Shown in pieces: positions 32,431 through 43,045 of a stretch of DNA of 64,000 nucleotides (position 1 is its first letter; every line of letters starts with the position of its first letter). Origin of the DNA: Amycolatopsis sp. NBC_01480 (lineage in GTDB: Bacteria; Actinomycetota; Actinomycetes; Mycobacteriales; Pseudonocardiaceae). The translations under genes and the position numbers were made by a program. The DNA lies in NCBI RefSeq assembly GCF_036227205.1, contig NZ_CP109442.1:992001-1056000 (forward strand). Reading direction: 5' to 3'. The notes below the pieces were generated by a model. The model was not told the origin of the DNA and searched no databases. It was given only the letters and a program-made list of their open reading frames with translations.

Positions 32431-33261
32431 CTACTTGCGGCTCGCCGTGTAGTTCCGGAACAGCAGGTAGGTGTCGACGATGTCGGACGCCGCGCTCTGC
32501 ACCGACCGGTAGATCCCCCACTTCGGCCGCACGTAGTCGCCCTGGTCGGGAATGTTCACCTTGGTCAAACTGCCCTGCGCGGCGATCGGCGCGCCCGAGC
32601 CGGCGCCGTTGCGAATCAGGAACGCGGCGGTCCCCTTGGCGCCGATGGTCAGCGTCCACTGCACGCTGACCCACTTGTCCCGCAACGGCGCCAGCTCGGT
32701 CGACGCGATGCTGGGCGAACCGGCGTTGGCGTACGCCCGTGCCGAGATGAACTCCTTGCCACCACTGCGGGTCAGGTCCAGAGTCACCCAAGGCCCCGCG
32801 TTGGTCGAGGGGGTCTTGGTCTGGAAGATGTGCGTGAACTTGCTGGTGCCGTGCAGGGTCGACGGCATGTACATGTCGTACGCGATGGTCCAGGTCTCGC
32901 CGTCGTGCATCTTGAGCGCGGCGCCGTTCTGCACCATGCCCTTGACCTCGGTGCGCTGGCGGTCGCCGCCGCCGGTGGTGTCCCGGTCGTCGCGCCAGAT
33001 GTTGAACCGGTAGTGGTCGCCGCCCTCGGCGTAGACGTACTTGCGGGCCGGGTGGAGGTGCCCCCGGTCGGCCTCGACGCCCTCGAAGGCGTTCAGGCCG
33101 TCGGTGGACGGCACGGGATGCCACAGCGGAGCCGCTTTCGGCGACCAGGGCGCGGCGTTGGCCGGAGACCCGAGTGCGACCGGCACGGCGACCGCGGCGA
33201 CGGCCATCGTGCGGAGCGCGGTCCGGCGGGGGAACGCGCGGGAGAACGGGGAATCAGACAT
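32431..33261 (-). CDS. Exported polysaccharide-lyase-like protein
   Basis: A 276-residue exported protein with a twin-Arg leader (FPRRTALRTMAVAAVAVPVA, cleavage after ANA). The mature part resembles heparin lyase I/alginate lyase jelly-roll proteins: GGGDRQRTEVKGM (basic catalytic-cleft strand), WTIAYDMYMPSTLHG, FTHIFQTK, WVSVQWTLTIG and YVRPKWGIYRS. Substrate unknown. It shares the fold type of the protein at 1734-2444 but sequence similarity is low. Start ATG with GGAAGGA upstream. Confidence 0.7.
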   Translation of the reverse strand: MSDSPFSRAFPRRTALRTMAVAAVAVPVALGSPANAAPWSPKAAPLWHPVPSTDGLNAFEGVEADRGHLHPARKYVYAEGGDHYRFNIWRDDRDTTGGGDRQRTEVKGMVQNGAALKMHDGETWTIAYDMYMPSTLHGTSKFTHIFQTKTPSTNAGPWVTLDLTRSGGKEFISARAYANAGSPSIASTELAPLRDKWVSVQWTLTIGAKGTAAFLIRNGAGSGAPIAAQGSLTKVNIPDQGDYVRPKWGIYRSVQSAASDIVDTYLLFRNYTASRK

Positions 33262-33592
33262 TTCGGTGTGTCCTTCCTGGCTGCGGTGCTCAGGGGGTAC
33301 ACATCGGCCGGCGGGTGGCACCGGCCTCGAACGGCCGGAACATCCGATGTCTTGCGCTACGACGGTAGGGGCGAGCGGCGGACCGTGTCAACGCGCCGGC
33401 CCGCTGACCGAGACCCGGCCGCGGGCCGGAAAGCGCGCCAGGAAGCCATTCTGAACAAGACGCCGGAGCGCTACCCAGGGCAGCGCCGGGTAACTTTGGG
33501 TGACAACCAGCGTGGTGTGAAGACAGCCGTCCGCGAGTCACTAACGTAGGGGTCCGCAGTGCCGGCGCCGCGAGTTCAGGGAGTAGTCAACC
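33262..33592 (+). promoter_or_regulatory. Intergenic region with probable dnaE promoter
   Basis: The 331-bp divergent gap has a housekeeping-type promoter facing dnaE: TGAAGA (33518-33523) and TAACGT (33542-33547) with 18-bp spacing. TSS would be about 40 nt before the GTG. No convincing gene is seen in the rest. Confidence 0.5.
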
Positions 33593-36500
33593 GTGTCCGA
33601 TTCGTTCGTCCACCTGCATGTGCACACCGAATACTCCATGCTGGACGGCGCGGCCAAGGTCAAGCCCCTGCTCGCCGAGGCCGAGCGGCTGGAGATGCCG
33701 GCGATCGCGATGACCGACCACGGCACGATGTCCGCGGCGGCCGAGTTCTACCGGGTCGCGAAGAAGAGCCCGGTCAAGCCGATCATCGGGGTCGAGGCCT
33801 ACCTGGCGCCGGAGAGCCGGTTCCACAAGAAGCCGGTGTTCTGGGGCCAGCGCAACCAGCGCGGGTCGGACGAGTTCGGTGAGGGCGGCGACGTCTCCGG
33901 TGCCGGCTCGTACACGCACATGACGATGTGGGCGCGCAATTCCCAGGGCTTGCGGAACCTGCTCCGGATGTCCTCGCTGGCGTCGTTCGAGGGCTACTAC
34001 CGCAAGCCCCGGATGGACCGTGACCTGCTGGTCGAGCACCACGAGGGCATCATGGCCACCACCGGCTGCCCGTCCGGCGAGGTGCAGACGCGGCTGCGGC
34101 TGGGCCAGCGCGAGCAGGCGATCCAGGCCGCCTCGGACTACAAGGACCTGTTCGGCGCCGACAACTTCTTCCTCGAGCTGATGGACCACGGCCTGCCGAT
34201 CGAGCGGTCGGTGCGCGACGGCCTGCTCGAGATCGGCCGGCTGCTGGATCTGAAGCCGGTGGCGACCAACGACTCGCACTACGTCACCCAGGACCAGGCC
34301 GAGGCGCACTCGGCGCTGCTGTGCGTGCAGGCGGGCAAGACCCTCAACGACCCCACCCGGTTCAAGTTCGACGGCGACGGCTACTACCTCAAGTCGGCCG
34401 AGGCGATGCGGGAGTACTGGGACAAGGAGGTCCCGGGCGCGGCGCAGAACACGCTGATGATCGCCGAGCGGGTCGAGTCCTACGCCGAGGTGTTCGACTT
34501 CAAAGATCGGATGCCCCGCTTCCCGGTGCCCGAGGGCAAGACCGAGGACGACCTGCTGCGCGACGAGGTGGAGAAGTTCGTCCCGAGCCGGTTCCCGGGC
34601 GGCCTGACCCAGGAGTACCAGGACCGGATCGACCGCGAGCTGGGCATCATGGCGAAGATGGGCTTCTCGGCCTACTTCCTCGTGGTCGGCGACCTGGTGC
34701 GGTGGGCGAAGAACGAGAAGATCCGGGTCGGCCCCGGCCGTGGCTCGGCCACCGGCTCGCTGGTCGCGTTCATCCTGCACATCACCGACCTGGACCCGAT
34801 CGAGCACAGCCTGCTGTTCGAACGGTTCCTCAACCCCGAGCGCGTCAGCCCGCCCGACATCGACCTCGACTTCGACGACCGCCGCCGCGGCGAGGTCCTG
34901 CAGTACACGATCGAAAAGTGGGGCGCGGAGAACGTCGCCCAGGTGATCACCTTCGGCACGATCAAGACCAAGGCCGCGATCAAGGACTCGGCGCGGGTGC
35001 ACTTCGGGCAGCCCGGCTTCTCCATCGCCGACCGGATCACCAAGGCCCTGCCCCCGCCCATCGCGGCGCAGGACATCCCGCTCTCGGGCATCTTCGACCC
35101 GCAGCACGAGCGGTACAAGGAAGCCACCGAAGTCCGCACGCTGACCGACACCGACCCCGAGGTCTCCCAGATCATGGGCACCGCGCGGGGCCTGGAAGGG
35201 CTGATCCGCAACGCCGGCGTGCACGCCTGCGCGGTCATCCTCTCGTCCGAGCCGCTGCTCGACGTGATCCCGCTGTGGCGGCGCGACGACGGCTCCACCA
35301 TCACCGGCTTCGACTACCCCTCGTGTGAAGACATGGGGCTGCTGAAGATGGACTTCCTGGGCCTGTCGACCCTGACCATCATCGAGGACACCGTCCGCGC
35401 GGTGAAGGAGAACCACGGCCGGGACATCGACCTGGCCACCCTCGAGCTCGACGACAAGAAGACCTACGAGCTGCTGGCCCGCGGCGACACCCTCGGGGTG
35501 TTCCAGCTGGACGGCGCGGCCATGCGAAGCCTGCTGCGCGCGATGGCGCCCACGCACTTCGGTGACATCGCCGCGGTCCTCGCGCTGTACCGGCCAGGCC
35601 CGATGGCCGCGAACGCGCACACCGACTACGCCGAGCGCTCGAACGGACGGCAGCGGATCACCCCGATCCACCCCGAGCTGAAGGACGCGCTCGAGCCGAT
35701 CCTCGGCGAGACCTACCACCTGCTGGTCTACCAAGAGCAGGTGATGGCGATCGCGCAGCAGCTCGCCGGCTACAGCCTCGGCGGCGCCGACCTGCTGCGC
35801 CGCGCGATGGGCAAGAAGAAGAAAGAGATCATCGAGAAGGAGTTCGAGCAGTTCCGCGCCGGCATGCTCGGCAAGGGCTTCTCCGAGCAGGCCTGCCAGA
35901 CGCTCTGGGACGTCATGCTCCCGTTCGCCGGGTACGCGTTCAACAAGTCCCACACCGCCGGCTACGGGTTGGTGTCGTACTGGACCGCGTACCTCAAGGC
36001 CAACTACCCGGCCGAGTTCATGGCGGCCCAGCTGACCTCCAACGGTGACAACAAGGACAAGTCCGCGATCTACCTCGCGGAGTGCCGCCGGATGGGCATC
36101 AAGGTGCTCCCGCCGTGCGTCAACCAGTCGAACCTGCAGTTCCGCGCGATCGGCTCGGACATCCGCTTCGGCCTCGGCGCGGTCCGCAACGTCGGCGCGA
36201 ACGTGGTCGACTCCATCGTCAAGACCCGCAAGGCCAAGGGCGAGTACACCTCGTTCAGCGACTTCCTGGACAAGTCGGAACTGGTGGCCTGCAACAAGCG
36301 GGTGCTGGAATCGCTGATCAAGGCCGGCGGCTTCGACTCCTTCGACACCACCCGGCTCTCGATGGTCAAGGTGCACGAGGACGCGGTCGAAGCGGTGGTG
36401 CCGCTCAAGCGCCAGGAAGCCATGGGGCAGTTCGACTTGTTCGGCTTCGGCGGCGAGGACGAGGGCGACGCGGAAGTCGCCGCCTCGTCGTCGCCGCTGG

Positions 36501-37168
36501 CCCACCTGAAGTTCGAGGACGAGGAGTACCCGCGCAAGCAGCTGCTCGCCTACGAGCGGGACATGCTCGGCCTGTACGTCTCGGCCCACCCGCTGGACGG
36601 CGCCGAGCGGATCCTGCGCCAGCACGCGCCGAAGCCGATCGCGCAGCTGATCGACGACGCGCCCAAGGAAGGCGAGGTCGTGCTGTCCGGCATGATCTCG
36701 GTGGTCGACCGCCGGGTGAACAAGAAGGGCGAGCCCTGGGCGATCGTCGCGGTCGAAGACCTCGACGCGTCCATGGAGGTGCTGTTCTTCGCCAAGTCCT
36801 ACTCGATGTGGCAGGCCGAGCTGGTCCAGGACTCCGCCGTCGCGATCAAGGGCCGGGTGAACTGGCGCGACGACAAGATGTCGGTCTTCGGCGGCAACGT
36901 CATCACCCTGGACATCAGCGACGCCGAGCTGAACCCGTCCGACGGCCCGCCCCCGTTTGTCATCCGCGCGGACGCGGTCAAGCTCGACCGCGACGTCGTC
37001 GCCGAGCTGCGCGGCACCCTCACCGCCCACCGCGGTGACACGCCCGTCCACCTTGTCCTGGCGGGCAGCCGGGAAACCGTCTTCGTGCTGGACAACTACT
37101 CGGTGAACGCGACGGCCTCGCTGGCCGGCGAGCTGAAGGGGATCCGCGGCATCTCGATCGGCGCTTGA
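33593..37168 (+). CDS. dnaE: DNA polymerase III alpha subunit
   Basis: The 1191-residue replicative polymerase. The N-terminal PHP domain ([14 protein letters not shown], residues 7-20, and later metal-binding His/Asp) keeps residues needed for its nuclease in actinobacterial DnaE1. The C-family palm has [12 protein letters not shown] (near 383), catalytic Asps in [10 protein letters not shown] (near 421-430) and MDFLGL (near 587). Tandem helix-hairpin-helix, beta-clamp-binding and OB domains follow. Length matches DnaE1 of related genera. GTG start; single gene with its own promoter. Confidence 0.95.
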   Translation: MSDSFVHLHVHTEYSMLDGAAKVKPLLAEAERLEMPAIAMTDHGTMSAAAEFYRVAKKSPVKPIIGVEAYLAPESRFHKKPVFWGQRNQRGSDEFGEGGDVSGAGSYTHMTMWARNSQGLRNLLRMSSLASFEGYYRKPRMDRDLLVEHHEGIMATTGCPSGEVQTRLRLGQREQAIQAASDYKDLFGADNFFLELMDHGLPIERSVRDGLLEIGRLLDLKPVATNDSHYVTQDQAEAHSALLCVQAGKTLNDPTRFKFDGDGYYLKSAEAMREYWDKEVPGAAQNTLMIAERVESYAEVFDFKDRMPRFPVPEGKTEDDLLRDEVEKFVPSRFPGGLTQEYQDRIDRELGIMAKMGFSAYFLVVGDLVRWAKNEKIRVGPGRGSATGSLVAFILHITDLDPIEHSLLFERFLNPERVSPPDIDLDFDDRRRGEVLQYTIEKWGAENVAQVITFGTIKTKAAIKDSARVHFGQPGFSIADRITKALPPPIAAQDIPLSGIFDPQHERYKEATEVRTLTDTDPEVSQIMGTARGLEGLIRNAGVHACAVILSSEPLLDVIPLWRRDDGSTITGFDYPSCEDMGLLKMDFLGLSTLTIIEDTVRAVKENHGRDIDLATLELDDKKTYELLARGDTLGVFQLDGAAMRSLLRAMAPTHFGDIAAVLALYRPGPMAANAHTDYAERSNGRQRITPIHPELKDALEPILGETYHLLVYQEQVMAIAQQLAGYSLGGADLLRRAMGKKKKEIIEKEFEQFRAGMLGKGFSEQACQTLWDVMLPFAGYAFNKSHTAGYGLVSYWTAYLKANYPAEFMAAQLTSNGDNKDKSAIYLAECRRMGIKVLPPCVNQSNLQFRAIGSDIRFGLGAVRNVGANVVDSIVKTRKAKGEYTSFSDFLDKSELVACNKRVLESLIKAGGFDSFDTTRLSMVKVHEDAVEAVVPLKRQEAMGQFDLFGFGGEDEGDAEVAASSSPLAHLKFEDEEYPRKQLLAYERDMLGLYVSAHPLDGAERILRQHAPKPIAQLIDDAPKEGEVVLSGMISVVDRRVNKKGEPWAIVAVEDLDASMEVLFFAKSYSMWQAELVQDSAVAIKGRVNWRDDKMSVFGGNVITLDISDAELNPSDGPPPFVIRADAVKLDRDVVAELRGTLTAHRGDTPVHLVLAGSRETVFVLDNYSVNATASLAGELKGIRGISIGA

Positions 37169-37173
37169 GCCGG

Positions 37174-37677
37174 TTACGAAGGGCTCCCCAGCCGTTTGAC
37201 CAAGCGGAAACCGGCGTCGGCGAAGCCGGCGCGGGCGTAAAAACGCACCGCGCCGGCGTTGCGGTGATGGATGCCGGCGGCCAGGTACCGGATGCCCTGG
37301 CCGGTGGCCCATTGCTGCGCCGCGGCCAGTAGCGCCGCGCCCGCTCCGCCGCCGCGGGCGTCGCCCAGGACGACCGTGTGGATCTCCGCGGACGGCAACG
37401 GGCGCAGGATCTGGTGCTCCGGCGGGCTCGGGTGGCGCAGTACCTCGACCATGCCGAGGACCCGGCCGTCGGGGGTCTCGGCGACGAAAATGGCGTCCTG
37501 ATTCGGGTTTTCGGCCAGGACCGCCGCGAAGTGCCGCGTCACCGCGTCCCGCGACGGCACGCGGTAGGTGTCCGGGTCGAGGGCCACGTGGGCCTCGGCG
37601 TTGGCGATGCGCAACTCCACCAGGGCAGCGACATCCGCCGCGTTCGCTTGCCGGACCGTCAGCTCTGTCGTCTCCAC
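37174..37677 (-). CDS. GNAT-family N-acetyltransferase
   Basis: A 167-residue acetyltransferase. The motif A region is VVLGDARGGGAGAALLAAA (about residues 103-121), followed by GIRYLAAGIHHRNAGAVRFY and ARAGFADAGFRLVK. Substrate unknown. The GTG start lies 6 nt after TAAGAT, a leaderless arrangement. Convergent with dnaE (5-bp gap). Confidence 0.82.
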   Translation of the reverse strand: METTELTVRQANAADVAALVELRIANAEAHVALDPDTYRVPSRDAVTRHFAAVLAENPNQDAIFVAETPDGRVLGMVEVLRHPSPPEHQILRPLPSAEIHTVVLGDARGGGAGAALLAAAQQWATGQGIRYLAAGIHHRNAGAVRFYARAGFADAGFRLVKRLGSPS

Positions 37678-37695
37678 ACCCCGATCTTAGGGGTG

Positions 37696-38778
37696 TCAGT
37701 AGCGGACGTCGCCGGCCAGCAGCGGCGGGTACACAGTGGATGACTCTCCGTCCACTGTGGATCCGGCGAACTGGAGCATCGCCTGTCCGGCGCCGTGCAT
37801 CGAGGCCGGGTAGTTCAGGACCGGTGCGGAAACCTCGTCCAAAGCGCGGAGGTGGCCGGGGGTGAGGGTCGCCTCGAGACCGGCGAGGTTGCTCTCGAGG
37901 TGCTCGACGCGCCGGGCGCCGACGATGGGCACGACGGTCCCGGCCCGGGCACGCAGCCAGGCCAGCGATACCGCGGCCGAGGTGGTGCCGAGTTCGTCGG
38001 CGATGGCGGCGACGGCGTCGATGACGGTGAACTCGGCTTCGTCGGGGCCGCCGACGTAGGCGGCCCGGGCCGAGTCGGTGACCTCGATGCCCCGCCGGTA
38101 TTTTCCGGACAGGAAGCCGTTTTTGAGCGGGCTCCACGGCACCAGTGCCATCCCCTGGTCCAGCGCGAGCGGGGCGATCTCGCCCTCGACGGTGCGGGCC
38201 AGCAGGGAGTACTCGACCTGCAGCGCGATCAGCGGGGTCCAGCCCTTGAGCAACGCGGTGGTCTGGGCCTGGGCGGTGACCCAGGCCGGGGTGTTGGAGA
38301 AGCCGATGTAGCGGATCTTGCCGGCGCGAACCAGGTCGTCGAGCGTGCGCAAGGTTTCCTCGATCGGGGTATGCCGGTCCCAATTGTGCAACCAGTACAG
38401 ATCCAGGTGGTCGGTCCGCAGCCGGCGCAGGGACTCGTCGAGCTGGGCGATGATCGACCCCCGGCCCGCGCCGCCGCCGTTCGGGTCGCCGGGGAACAGG
38501 TTGAAGCAGAACTTCGACGCCAGCACCACGTGCTCACGCTGGCCGGGGCGGGCGGCGAAGTAGTCGCCGAGGATCTTCTCGGAGTGGCCGTTGGTGTAGA
38601 GGTTCGCGGTGTCGACGAAGTTCCCGCCGCGGTCGAGGTAGGTCGAGAGGATCTTTTCCGACTCCTCGACACTGCACCCGGCCCCGCCGGGCTCCTCGCC
38701 GAAGGTCATCGCGCCGAGGGCGAACGGGCTGACCCGCAGGCCGGACCGGCCGAGGGTGACGTAGTGGTCGAGCGACAT
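37696..38778 (-). CDS. Aldo/keto reductase
   Basis: A 360-residue NADPH-dependent aldo/keto reductase. The catalytic tetrad is visible: FVDTANLYTNGHSE (Asp and Tyr), VLASKF (Lys) and LDLYWLHNWD (His). C-terminal PIVGARRVEHLESNL binds the cofactor phosphate. Most similar in layout to the YajO/Tas-like group. ATG with GGAG at 8 nt. It is divergent from an AraC regulator, its likely activator. Confidence 0.9.
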   Translation of the reverse strand: MSLDHYVTLGRSGLRVSPFALGAMTFGEEPGGAGCSVEESEKILSTYLDRGGNFVDTANLYTNGHSEKILGDYFAARPGQREHVVLASKFCFNLFPGDPNGGGAGRGSIIAQLDESLRRLRTDHLDLYWLHNWDRHTPIEETLRTLDDLVRAGKIRYIGFSNTPAWVTAQAQTTALLKGWTPLIALQVEYSLLARTVEGEIAPLALDQGMALVPWSPLKNGFLSGKYRRGIEVTDSARAAYVGGPDEAEFTVIDAVAAIADELGTTSAAVSLAWLRARAGTVVPIVGARRVEHLESNLAGLEATLTPGHLRALDEVSAPVLNYPASMHGAGQAMLQFAGSTVDGESSTVYPPLLAGDVRY

Positions 38779-38931
38779 GAGGAGCACTCCCAAGCTGGGC
38801 GAATCGGTCCTCTTCATCGAAGCGCGCGGGGCCCGGCCGCGGTAGGTCGATCCGCTTCGATCGTTGCCTGATCCGATCGCCTTCGCCCTGATCGGGCTTG
38901 TCAAGAACGCTTCAGGATGCTTCCGTGGGGC

Positions 38932-39843
38932 ATGCCCGCCACCCACATCGAGGAGATCCGCGACCTCATCGCGGCCCATACCCGACCGGACGGCCGGACG
39001 CCGATCCCCGGGCTCCGGCTGTCCAGTGTGGACAACGAGGAGCCGCACCACTCGCTGACCGAGCCGCTGCTGGTGGTCATGGCCCAGGGCGGCAAACGGC
39101 TGCTGCTCGGCGAGCAGGTCTACGAGTACCGGGCCGGGCAGTGCCTGGTGGTCACCACCGATCTCCCGGTCTCCGGCCACTTCCTCGACGCCCGCCCGGA
39201 ACACCCGTCGCTCGCGATGGGCCTGGAGCTGCGCCCGGCCACCATCGCGCCGTTGCTACTGCAGGCTCCCGCTGCACGATCCTCGCGCGCGGCGGCCGAA
39301 CTGCCGGCGATGGCGACCGGCGACGCGAGCCCGGCCTTGCTCGATGCGGTCGCCCGGCTGCTGCGGCTGCTCGACCATCCCGAGGACGCGCCCGTGCTCG
39401 CCCCGCTGGTGGAGCGGGAGATCATCTGGCGGCTGCTCACCGGCCCGTACGGCGGCCTGGTCCGCCAGGCCGGACTGGCCGACAGCTACCTGTCGCACGT
39501 CGGCCGGGCCATCCAGTGGGTGCGCGAGAACTACGCCGAGCCGATCCGGATCGAGGATCTGGCCCGGCTGGCCGGGATGAGCGCTTCGGCGTTCCACCGG
39601 CACTTCCGCGCCGTCACCGCGATGAGCCCGCTGCAGTTCCAGAAGCGCATCCGGCTCCAGGAAGCCCGCTCGCTGCTGGTTTCCCACGCGGGTGACATCG
39701 CCGGCGTCGGGCACCTGGTCGGGTACGACAGCCCTTCGCAGTTCAACCGCGAATACCGCCGCCAGTTCGGCGCCCCGCCCGGCCAGGACGCCGCGCGGCT
39801 GCGCACCGAGAGCACCCCGCGCGAGGTCCGGCACCTGCCCTGA
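38932..39843 (+). CDS. AraC-family regulator
   Basis: A 303-residue regulator. The N-terminal half matches the AraC_N cupin-like domain found in regulators beside aldo/keto reductases (LLVVMAQGGKRLLLGEQVYE, YRAGQCLVVTTDLPVSGHF). Two helix-turn-helix motifs occupy residues 215-300 (RIEDLARLAGMSASAFHRHF, then DIAGVGHLVGYDSPSQFNRE). GTGGGG lies 4 nt before the chosen ATG; ATG 38917 is in frame and possible. Probable activator of the divergent reductase gene in response to its substrate. Confidence 0.88.
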   Translation: MPATHIEEIRDLIAAHTRPDGRTPIPGLRLSSVDNEEPHHSLTEPLLVVMAQGGKRLLLGEQVYEYRAGQCLVVTTDLPVSGHFLDARPEHPSLAMGLELRPATIAPLLLQAPAARSSRAAAELPAMATGDASPALLDAVARLLRLLDHPEDAPVLAPLVEREIIWRLLTGPYGGLVRQAGLADSYLSHVGRAIQWVRENYAEPIRIEDLARLAGMSASAFHRHFRAVTAMSPLQFQKRIRLQEARSLLVSHAGDIAGVGHLVGYDSPSQFNREYRRQFGAPPGQDAARLRTESTPREVRHLP

Positions 39844-39920
39844 CGCGGCCGCCTGGCGCAGTCCTTAAGCGGCCCCGGATACTGGTCCGCGACGTAGCCG
39901 AGCGACCTCACGGAGGACCG

Positions 39921-41387
39921 TTGACCACCGTCACCACCAAGCAGGGCGACGTTCGCGGGTACACCTCCGACGAGGGAATCCTGGTCTTCCAAGGCATTCC
40001 GTACGCCGCGCCGCCGGTCGGCCCGAACCGGTTCCGGCCGCCGCAGCCGCCCGAGCCGTGGACCACGCCGCGCGACGCCACCCGGTACGGCCCCACCGCG
40101 CCCCAGGAGGACAGCAGTGAGGAGGGAATGCTGCCCCGGCTGGTCATCCCGGGCGAGGACTACCTCAACCTCAACGTCTGGACCCCGGACACCACCGGCC
40201 GGCTCCCGGTGATGGTGTTCATCCACGGCGGCTCGTTCACCAGCGGCTCCGGCTCGCTTTCGGTGTACGACGGCGCCCGCTTCGCCCGTGACGGCGTGGT
40301 GCTGGTGACGATCAACTACCGGCTGGGCGTGGACGGTTTCCTCTGGTTCGGCGAGGGCGCGCCCAACCTCGGCCTGCTCGACCAGATCGCCGCGCTGGCC
40401 TGGGTCCGCGACAACATCGGCGGCTTCGGCGGCGACCCGGGCAACGTCACCATCTTCGGCGAGTCCGCCGGCGCGATGAGCGTGTGCACGCTGCTCGCCA
40501 TGCCGGCCGCGGACGGGCTGTTCCACCGGGCCATCGCCGAATCCGGCGCCGGCCACAGCACCATCACCCCGGCCACGGCCCGGCTGATCGGCACCCGGCT
40601 GGCCGCCATCCTCGACGTCGAGCCGACCCGCGAAGCGATCGCGGAAGTCCCGATGGAACGGCTGCTCGCGGCGCAGGCGCAGGTCGGCCAGGAGGTCATC
40701 GCCAACCCCAGCACCAAACGGTGGGGTGAGGTCGCGCGCAACGTGATGCCCTTCGAACCGGTGGTGGACGGTGACCAGCTGCCGGGCACGCCGATCGAGT
40801 GCATCGCGGCGGGCGCGGGCAAGGACGTCGACGTGCTCATCGGCACCAACAGCGAGGAGGCGCGGCTCTTCCTGATTCCCACCGGCGCCGCCGCGAAGAT
40901 CAGAGCTCCGGTCGTCCACGGGGCCGCGTTGCGCTTTAAGCTGCCGGCCTTCCGCGCGGTCCGCAGCTACCGCGCCAACCGCCCGGGCGCCACCCCGGCC
41001 GACCTGCTGGCCGCGATCGTGACCGACTGGTACTACCGGATTCCGGCGCTGCGCCTGGCGGAAGCGCACGAAGGCACCTATGTGTACGAATGCGCCTGGC
41101 GCTCGCCCGCGTTCGACAACACACTCGGTGCCTGCCACGTCGTCGAACTCCCCTTCGTCTTCGACAATCTGGACAATCCCGGATTCGCCGAGTTGCTCGG
41201 AGACCAGCCGCCGCAGCAGCTCGCCGACGCGATGCACAAGGCCTGGGTGGCCTTCGCCACCACCGGCGACCCCGGCTGGCCCGCCTACCGCCCGGATCAC
41301 CGCGTCGCCATGCGTTTCGACACCGAATCGGCCACGACTGTCGATGACCACGGCGACGAACGCGTGCTCTGGGATGGTCGGCGCTGA
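39921..41387 (+). CDS. Type B carboxylesterase
   Basis: A 488-residue carboxylesterase. Motifs: FQGIPYAAPPVG, FIHGGSFTSGSG (oxyanion hole), S182 in FGESAGAMS (nucleophile), TNSEEARLF (acid region) and CHVVELPFVFDN (catalytic His). No signal peptide. TTG start with CGGAGGA close upstream. Similar in plan to the esterase at 12368-13738 but with the standard GESAG elbow. Physiological ester unknown. Confidence 0.87.
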   Translation: MTTVTTKQGDVRGYTSDEGILVFQGIPYAAPPVGPNRFRPPQPPEPWTTPRDATRYGPTAPQEDSSEEGMLPRLVIPGEDYLNLNVWTPDTTGRLPVMVFIHGGSFTSGSGSLSVYDGARFARDGVVLVTINYRLGVDGFLWFGEGAPNLGLLDQIAALAWVRDNIGGFGGDPGNVTIFGESAGAMSVCTLLAMPAADGLFHRAIAESGAGHSTITPATARLIGTRLAAILDVEPTREAIAEVPMERLLAAQAQVGQEVIANPSTKRWGEVARNVMPFEPVVDGDQLPGTPIECIAAGAGKDVDVLIGTNSEEARLFLIPTGAAAKIRAPVVHGAALRFKLPAFRAVRSYRANRPGATPADLLAAIVTDWYYRIPALRLAEAHEGTYVYECAWRSPAFDNTLGACHVVELPFVFDNLDNPGFAELLGDQPPQQLADAMHKAWVAFATTGDPGWPAYRPDHRVAMRFDTESATTVDDHGDERVLWDGRR

Positions 41388-41417
41388 GCGGTTCACAGCC
41401 TGCTCGCAGCCTCCGCA

Positions 41418-41519
41418 CACCACCGGCTCAGGAGCCGGGCCGAGAGTCGTAAGGGTCAGCCCGGCTTTCACCACCGGTTCCGGAGCCGGGCCGACAGTTG
41501 TACGAGTCAGCCCGGCTTT
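41418..41519. repeat. Two tandem 51-bp direct repeats before paralog A
   Basis: 41418-41468 and 41469-41519 match at 45 of 51 positions. Each begins CACCACCGG and ends CAGCCCGGCTTT. Each contains a GAGCCGGGC/GCCCGGCTT pair that could pair into a stem. The array ends 7 bp before the ribosome-binding site of the paralog A gene. Confidence 0.8.
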
Positions 41520-41538
41520 CGGTCCTAGGAGGCTTCCG

Positions 41539-42201
41539 ATGGGTTTGTTCTCCCTCCTCGTTGTTGTCGCGATCGTCGGCGGCCTGATCGCGGCTTTCCG
41601 CCGACGGCCCGCTGCCGGATCCCCCGCGGCCCCGGATGCCGCGGCTCAGGCCCGCCGCTGGGTCGACCGGCTCGGTGCCGGGATCACGAACCTCAGCGGC
41701 ACCGGCAACACGGCCGCGACGCAGGCGCTGGCGGACGCGGCCGAACGGCACACCGCGGCGAGTGCGGAGCTGTCGCAGGCCCGTTCGTCCACCCAGTTCG
41801 CGCTCGCCGGCCAGACCGCGATCGAAGGCCTGCACTACATCCGCGCGGCCCGCATCGCGCTCGGCCTCGACCCGGGCCCGGAAGTCCCGTCCCTGGACCA
41901 AACCCAGGGCATCGCCGGACGGCAACGGGTCGTCGTCGGCAACCAGGAGCACTACGCCTCGTCGCAACCCGGCGACGCGACGCCGTACTACTACCCCGGC
42001 GGCCGGGTCGGCGGCCGATCGGTGCCGTCCGGCTGGTACAGCACACCGTGGTGGAAAACGGCCCTGGTCGCGGGCGCGGCGGGGCTCGGCGGCGCTTTAC
42101 TCTTCGACACCTTGCTCGACGGCTTCGGCGGCCACCACGACATGTTCGGCCCGGGACCGGGCGGGCCGGGTGGGTTCGATGGTTTCGGCGGGCCGTTCTG
42201 A
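41539..42201 (+). CDS. Single-span membrane protein, paralog A
   Basis: A 220-residue protein of a three-member local family. An N-terminal membrane helix (LLVVVAIVGGLIAAF) is followed by a helical domain (ARRWVDRLGAGITNL, then ALADAAERHTAASAEL), the signature EGLHYIRAARIALGLDPGPE, and PYYYPGGRVGGRSVPSGWYS with TPWWK. A second hydrophobic stretch (TALVAGAAGLGGALLF) and a Gly/Pro-rich tail end it. Similar actinobacterial proteins may carry the label DUF1542; function unknown. AGGAGG precedes the ATG. Paralogs: 45964-46602 and 47914-48600. Confidence 0.8.
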   Translation: MGLFSLLVVVAIVGGLIAAFRRRPAAGSPAAPDAAAQARRWVDRLGAGITNLSGTGNTAATQALADAAERHTAASAELSQARSSTQFALAGQTAIEGLHYIRAARIALGLDPGPEVPSLDQTQGIAGRQRVVVGNQEHYASSQPGDATPYYYPGGRVGGRSVPSGWYSTPWWKTALVAGAAGLGGALLFDTLLDGFGGHHDMFGPGPGGPGGFDGFGGPF

Positions 42202-42250
42202 GCCCACCAGCTGCGACCGCCCAGGCAGGCAGGAACCTCCGGCCGCCCGG

Positions 42251-43000
42251 TCAGTCCTCCAAGCTGGCGTGGAAGTCCTGCAGGACCGCCGCACCCCGCT
42301 TCGGGTCCTGCATCATCCACCAGTGGCCGAGGCCGTCCAGCCGGGCTTCCTGCGCGCCGAAACGGACGGCCGAGCGGTGGGCGAGTTCGGGGCCGCCGAC
42401 GTAGTGGTCCTCCGTGGCGGCGATGACCAGCCCCGGACGGCGTTCGGCCTGTTCGAGTTCGAGGCCCCAGTTCACCGGGGCCGGCGGCACGGCCGAGCGG
42501 TACAGCGGCAGGATGCAGGCGCCCATCTCCGGACCGTTGGCCCGGGCCGAAGCCTCGGCCGCCTCGGTGGTCATGCCCAGCCCGACGTACCCCGCGACCT
42601 GCTTGTCGAACGGAACGGCCGCGGTCTCCGCGACGACGGCCTCGCCGACTCCGGGCGTCTGCCAGCGTTGCGCGAGGTCGTGCCAGACGTAGTCCGGGTC
42701 GAAGCCACCGGCGACGTCACTGCACCAGGACCGGATCAGGTCGGGCCGGCGCGCCGCGAGGATCAGCACGTGGATGCCGCCCCAGTCGTGGCCGACCAGG
42801 TCGATCGGACCGTCGATGCGCTCCAGCTCGGCGACCAGCCAGCGGTGGTAGTCCTCCGCCGTCGCGCCGAATCCCTCCGGCACGGGAGCCCCGAACCCGG
42901 GCGGTGACAACGTGACGACGTCTTCGCGGCCGAGTTCGCGGAGCAGGGGCTGCCAGATCGCCGCGGTCTCGGGAACACCGTGGACGAAGACAAGAGACAT
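42251..43000 (-). CDS. Alpha/beta hydrolase (epoxide hydrolase/haloalkane dehalogenase-like)
   Basis: A 249-residue hydrolase. HGVPETAAIWQ holds the oxyanion region; the nucleophile elbow reads GHDWGG with Asp, the signature of epoxide hydrolases and dehalogenases rather than Ser esterases. A C-terminal LGHWWMMQDP supplies the His. Substrate unknown. ATG with GGGAGG at proper spacing. Between its start and HK1 lie the second dispersed repeat, a long hairpin and the shared kinase promoter module. Confidence 0.83.
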   Translation of the reverse strand: MSLVFVHGVPETAAIWQPLLRELGREDVVTLSPPGFGAPVPEGFGATAEDYHRWLVAELERIDGPIDLVGHDWGGIHVLILAARRPDLIRSWCSDVAGGFDPDYVWHDLAQRWQTPGVGEAVVAETAAVPFDKQVAGYVGLGMTTEAAEASARANGPEMGACILPLYRSAVPPAPVNWGLELEQAERRPGLVIAATEDHYVGGPELAHRSAVRFGAQEARLDGLGHWWMMQDPKRGAAVLQDFHASLED

Positions 43001-43045
43001 CAGGAACCTCCCAGGATGACAGCCCTCGGCCGTCGCCCCGCCGAG

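Noticed and set aside
33587..38383. Open frame of about 1600 codons on the minus strand opposite dnaE
   Set aside because: It is a by-product of high GC3 in dnaE; composition is Arg/His/Val/Asp-rich with no domains, and it crosses three real genes.
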